The notes under the pieces: generated by a model | The model's database searches: none | The model's input: the letters and a program-made list of their open reading frames with translations, nothing else | Told to the model about the DNA's origin: nothing | Shown here: positions 62,009 through 64,000 of the stretch, one piece after another | Layout: each line of letters starts with the position of its first letter | Position numbering within the stretch: the stretch's first letter is position 1 | Translations under genes and position numbers: made by a program | NCBI RefSeq assembly: GCF_958298935.1 | Contig: NC_084930.1 | Location: 29,858,001 to 29,922,000, forward strand | DNA from: Phragmites australis | Lineage: Eukaryota > Streptophyta > Magnoliopsida > Poales > Poaceae | Length of the DNA stretch: 64,000 bases | Reading direction: 5' to 3'

Positions 62009-63599
62009 TGTCGGTGACACAGGAACTAGGGGTCCCCGAGTCCCGAGATCAGAACAGTAGAGTGCCACGTGGCGACCTCCCGCGGGAGTTATTTCCCTGA
62101 GGTACGAGAAGATCAAGTTCCGAGACAGGTGCTCAACGAGAAGACCAAGTACCGGGAAGAGAGTGCTCGGGGGCCGCGAACAGTGGCCCCCGAGCACTCA
62201 AGTCCCCCAACGACGAGAAGATCAAGTTCCGGGAGAGGGTGCTCGGGGTCATGAATAGTGACCCCCGAGTACCCGAGTTCCCCGACGACCCAAGAAGACC
62301 AAGTACCAGGAAGAGACTGCTCGGGGCCGCAAACAGTGGCCCCCGAGCACTCAAGTCCCCTGACGACGAGAAGATCAAGTTCCGGGAGAGGGTGCTCGGG
62401 GCCATGAACAGTGGTCCCCGAGTACCCGAGTTCCCCGATGGCCCGAGAATACCAAGTACCGGGAATAGAGTGCTCGGGGATGCAAATAGTGACTCCTAAG
62501 CACTCAAGTCCCCCGACGACCCGAGAAGACCAAGTACCAGGAAGAGAGTGCTCGGGACCGCGAACAGTGGCCCCCGAGCACTCAAGTCCCCCGACGATAA
62601 GAAGAGCCAGTCAGTTTCGGGAGAGAGTACTCGGGGCTATGAACAATGGCTCCCGAGCACTCGGTTCCCCGAGGACCAAGAAATGGCATATCCGGGAGAG
62701 AGTGCTCGAGGCGGCAAATAATGGCCCCCCGAGTACTCGGTTCTCCGAGGGCCTGAGAAGTCCATCGTCGGTGGCCCCCACAAGGGCCCAGTGGTGAGGT
62801 ATCGACTGGTGAGAGGCCTGATGCCGTATTTAAGAGGGCGCGTGGCCTGTCGCTTCCAACTGCTCCCCCACGCTTGCTGACAGTCCCTGCCACAGCTTGG
62901 TAGGGAGGCGTGGGGACATTTAATGCACGGGTCCCATCCCGCGTCATCTAGCGCACCTCGGGATAGCATCGCGAAGCCCAAGGCGTCCTGCCTACCGCCC
63001 TGCTGTGTCAGGCTTGCTCTGACCGAGCGGGCAAACCGGGCTGCTCGGAGGCTGCCCGGTGGGCCCTCCCCACGACGCCCGTTGAAAAATGGCATGATGA
63101 CGAACAAAACCAGACGGGGGTGCGCTTTCAACTCTCCCCGTCACCTCGCGCAGCAGTCCATGATGGTTGCTTTCCATTTATGACGCCTTGGAACTCACGC
63201 CATCCTTTCTAGGCACACTACCGCCCCGGCGGGTATAAAGGTGGGGTGGGCTCCCCGAGAACGAGGACGGACCAGTTCGGACGAGATCAAATCTTCGGCA
63301 ACCGGCGACAAGCACAGAAGCTTAGACCAGCTGAAGAACAAGGAGCACGAAGCTCTAGACTAGACAAATATTCTTGTAACCCAGCAAACACTCAGAAAGA
63401 TATTCTAAGAGCATTTATATCATACACACAGGAGTAGGGTGTTACACTCAGTGCGGTCTGAACCTGTCTAAAAATCCCCTGAGCATTTACTCTTTTCTGC
63501 CTCCGATCATTCCATTCCACCTGCATCTCATTTACGCCCATTTATTTCACCCGCAAAACGGATTTAGAATCACCCCCCCACCCGAATCTCAAAGGGGGT
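62009..63599 (+). mobile_element. LTR of the TGTCGGTGAC gypsy family, 3' end missing
   Basis: It starts TGTCGGTGACACAGG and aligns throughout with the solo LTR at 39482-40720: the CCCCACAAGGGCCCAG phrase, GGGTATAAAGG TATA (about 63231), AGGAGTAGGGTGTTACAC and GAATCTCAAAGGGGG. Relative to that copy, the last about 40 bases and the terminal TGACA are absent, because another LTR begins directly at 63600. The array of hairpin units (62130-62760) makes it longer than the 39482 copy. Confidence 0.8.
62130..62760. repeat. Tandem array of eight hairpin-forming units in the LTR
   Basis: Units of about 72-79 bp, each with GTGCTCGGGG, then about 13 spacer bases with AACAGTGG, then CCCCGAG(C/T)AC. The arms are self-complementary, the first unit having GAGTGCTCGGGGGCC against GGCCCCCGAGCACTC. 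Centres lie near 62180, 62248, 62325, 62400, 62478, 62557, 62636 and 62709. The homologous LTR at 39482 has about three units. Confidence 0.8.
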
Positions 63600-64000
63600 T
63601 GCCGGTGAATCAGGAACCAGGGGTCCCCGAATCCTGAGGCCAGGTCAGCAATTTGCCACGTGGCGCCCTCCCGCGGGGATCATCTCCGCGAAGTACGAGA
63701 AGATTAAGTCCCGGGAGGGGGTGCTCGGGGCCATGAACAGTGGTCCCCGAGTACCCGAGTTCCCCGATAATCCGCGAAGACCAAGTGCCGGGAAGAGAGT
63801 GCTCGGGGTCATGAACAGTAACCCCCAAGCATCCAAGTCCCCCGACGACCAGACAAGCCGAGTACCAGGAAAGGTGTGCTCGGGGCTGCTAACAGTGGCC
63901 CCCGGGCACCCGAGTACCCCGAGGACCCAAGGAAGGTAGTTCCGAGAGAGAGTGCTCGGGGCTACGAACAGCGGCCCCCCGAGCACTCGGTTCCCCGAGG
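63600..64000 (+). mobile_element. Second LTR of the same family, runs off the window
   Basis: TGCCGGTGAATCAGGAACC matches the family start TGTCGGTGACACAGGAAC. It is followed by the same GGGGTCCCCGA sequence and at least four hairpin units (63720-63990). It abuts the preceding LTR with no spacer. Confidence 0.8.

Noticed and set aside
62130..62760. CRISPR-like repeat array
   Set aside because: Units are imperfect, about 75 bp without unique spacers, and lie inside a plant LTR; this is a TE internal repeat.
1..64000. tRNA or rRNA genes
   Set aside because: I looked for clover-leaf box A/B patterns and rRNA-like stretches by eye and saw none I could support.

Overview
This is plant nuclear DNA, almost certainly from a grass (Poaceae). 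The genes are intron-rich with GT..AG junctions. GC-rich first exons sit beside AT-rich introns, and the intergenic space is packed with nested grass-type LTR retrotransposons, a plant L1-type LINE, a Stowaway MITE, hAT-like elements and PIF/Harbinger and MULE relics. A panicoid grass is plausible, but the sequence alone does not fix the species.

Layout. 1-3291 (-): the 5' half of an MCM9-like DNA helicase gene that runs off the left edge. 3292-13550: a nest of elements made of an LTR-like fragment, the 3' part of a Ty1/copia-type element with its 3' LTR (8960-10722), a 3-kb solo LTR (5170-8204) inserted into that element with a perfect 5-bp target duplication, a broken PIF/Harbinger transposase (-) and a Stowaway MITE. 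16491-16991 (+): a small intronless gene for a Cys/His-motif protein with a TATA box. 17328-18192: a non-autonomous TIR element. 18802-26666 (-): a 14-exon gene for an LMBR1/LMBD2-type membrane protein, with a hAT-like element and an 8-bp-TSD MITE in its introns. 26667-36400: mostly gene-free, holding an inverted second copy of the hAT-like element (29122-30294). 36430-43000: a relic cluster with two GRF-type zinc-finger fragments, a plant-mobile-domain (PMD) pseudogene split by a 1.2-kb solo LTR, and a MULE transposase C-terminus on the same strand. 43479-44588: a very short LTR element. 45317-48929 (+): a 12-exon O-fucosyltransferase-family gene. 50528-56378 (-): a near-intact full-length LINE with a 15-bp target duplication. 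60272-61261 (-): a PIP2-type aquaporin gene with at least two frame breaks, one at an 18-base C run. 62009-64000: two abutting LTRs of the same family as the solo LTR at 39482, carrying a tandem array of hairpin-forming units.

The four host genes (MCM9, LMBR1-like, O-fucosyltransferase, PIP2 aquaporin) and the small Cys-motif gene do not form a pathway. They are ordinary dispersed eukaryotic genes separated by transposons. The most interesting material is in the mobile fraction: the PMD/MULE/GRF cluster, the LINE whose ORF1 stop and ORF2 start overlap as TAATG, the hairpin-unit arrays in one LTR family, and similar CCGGA/TCCGG motif arrays in two unrelated LTRs. I found no clearly novel system. 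All exon limits were read by eye from splice signals and reading frame.
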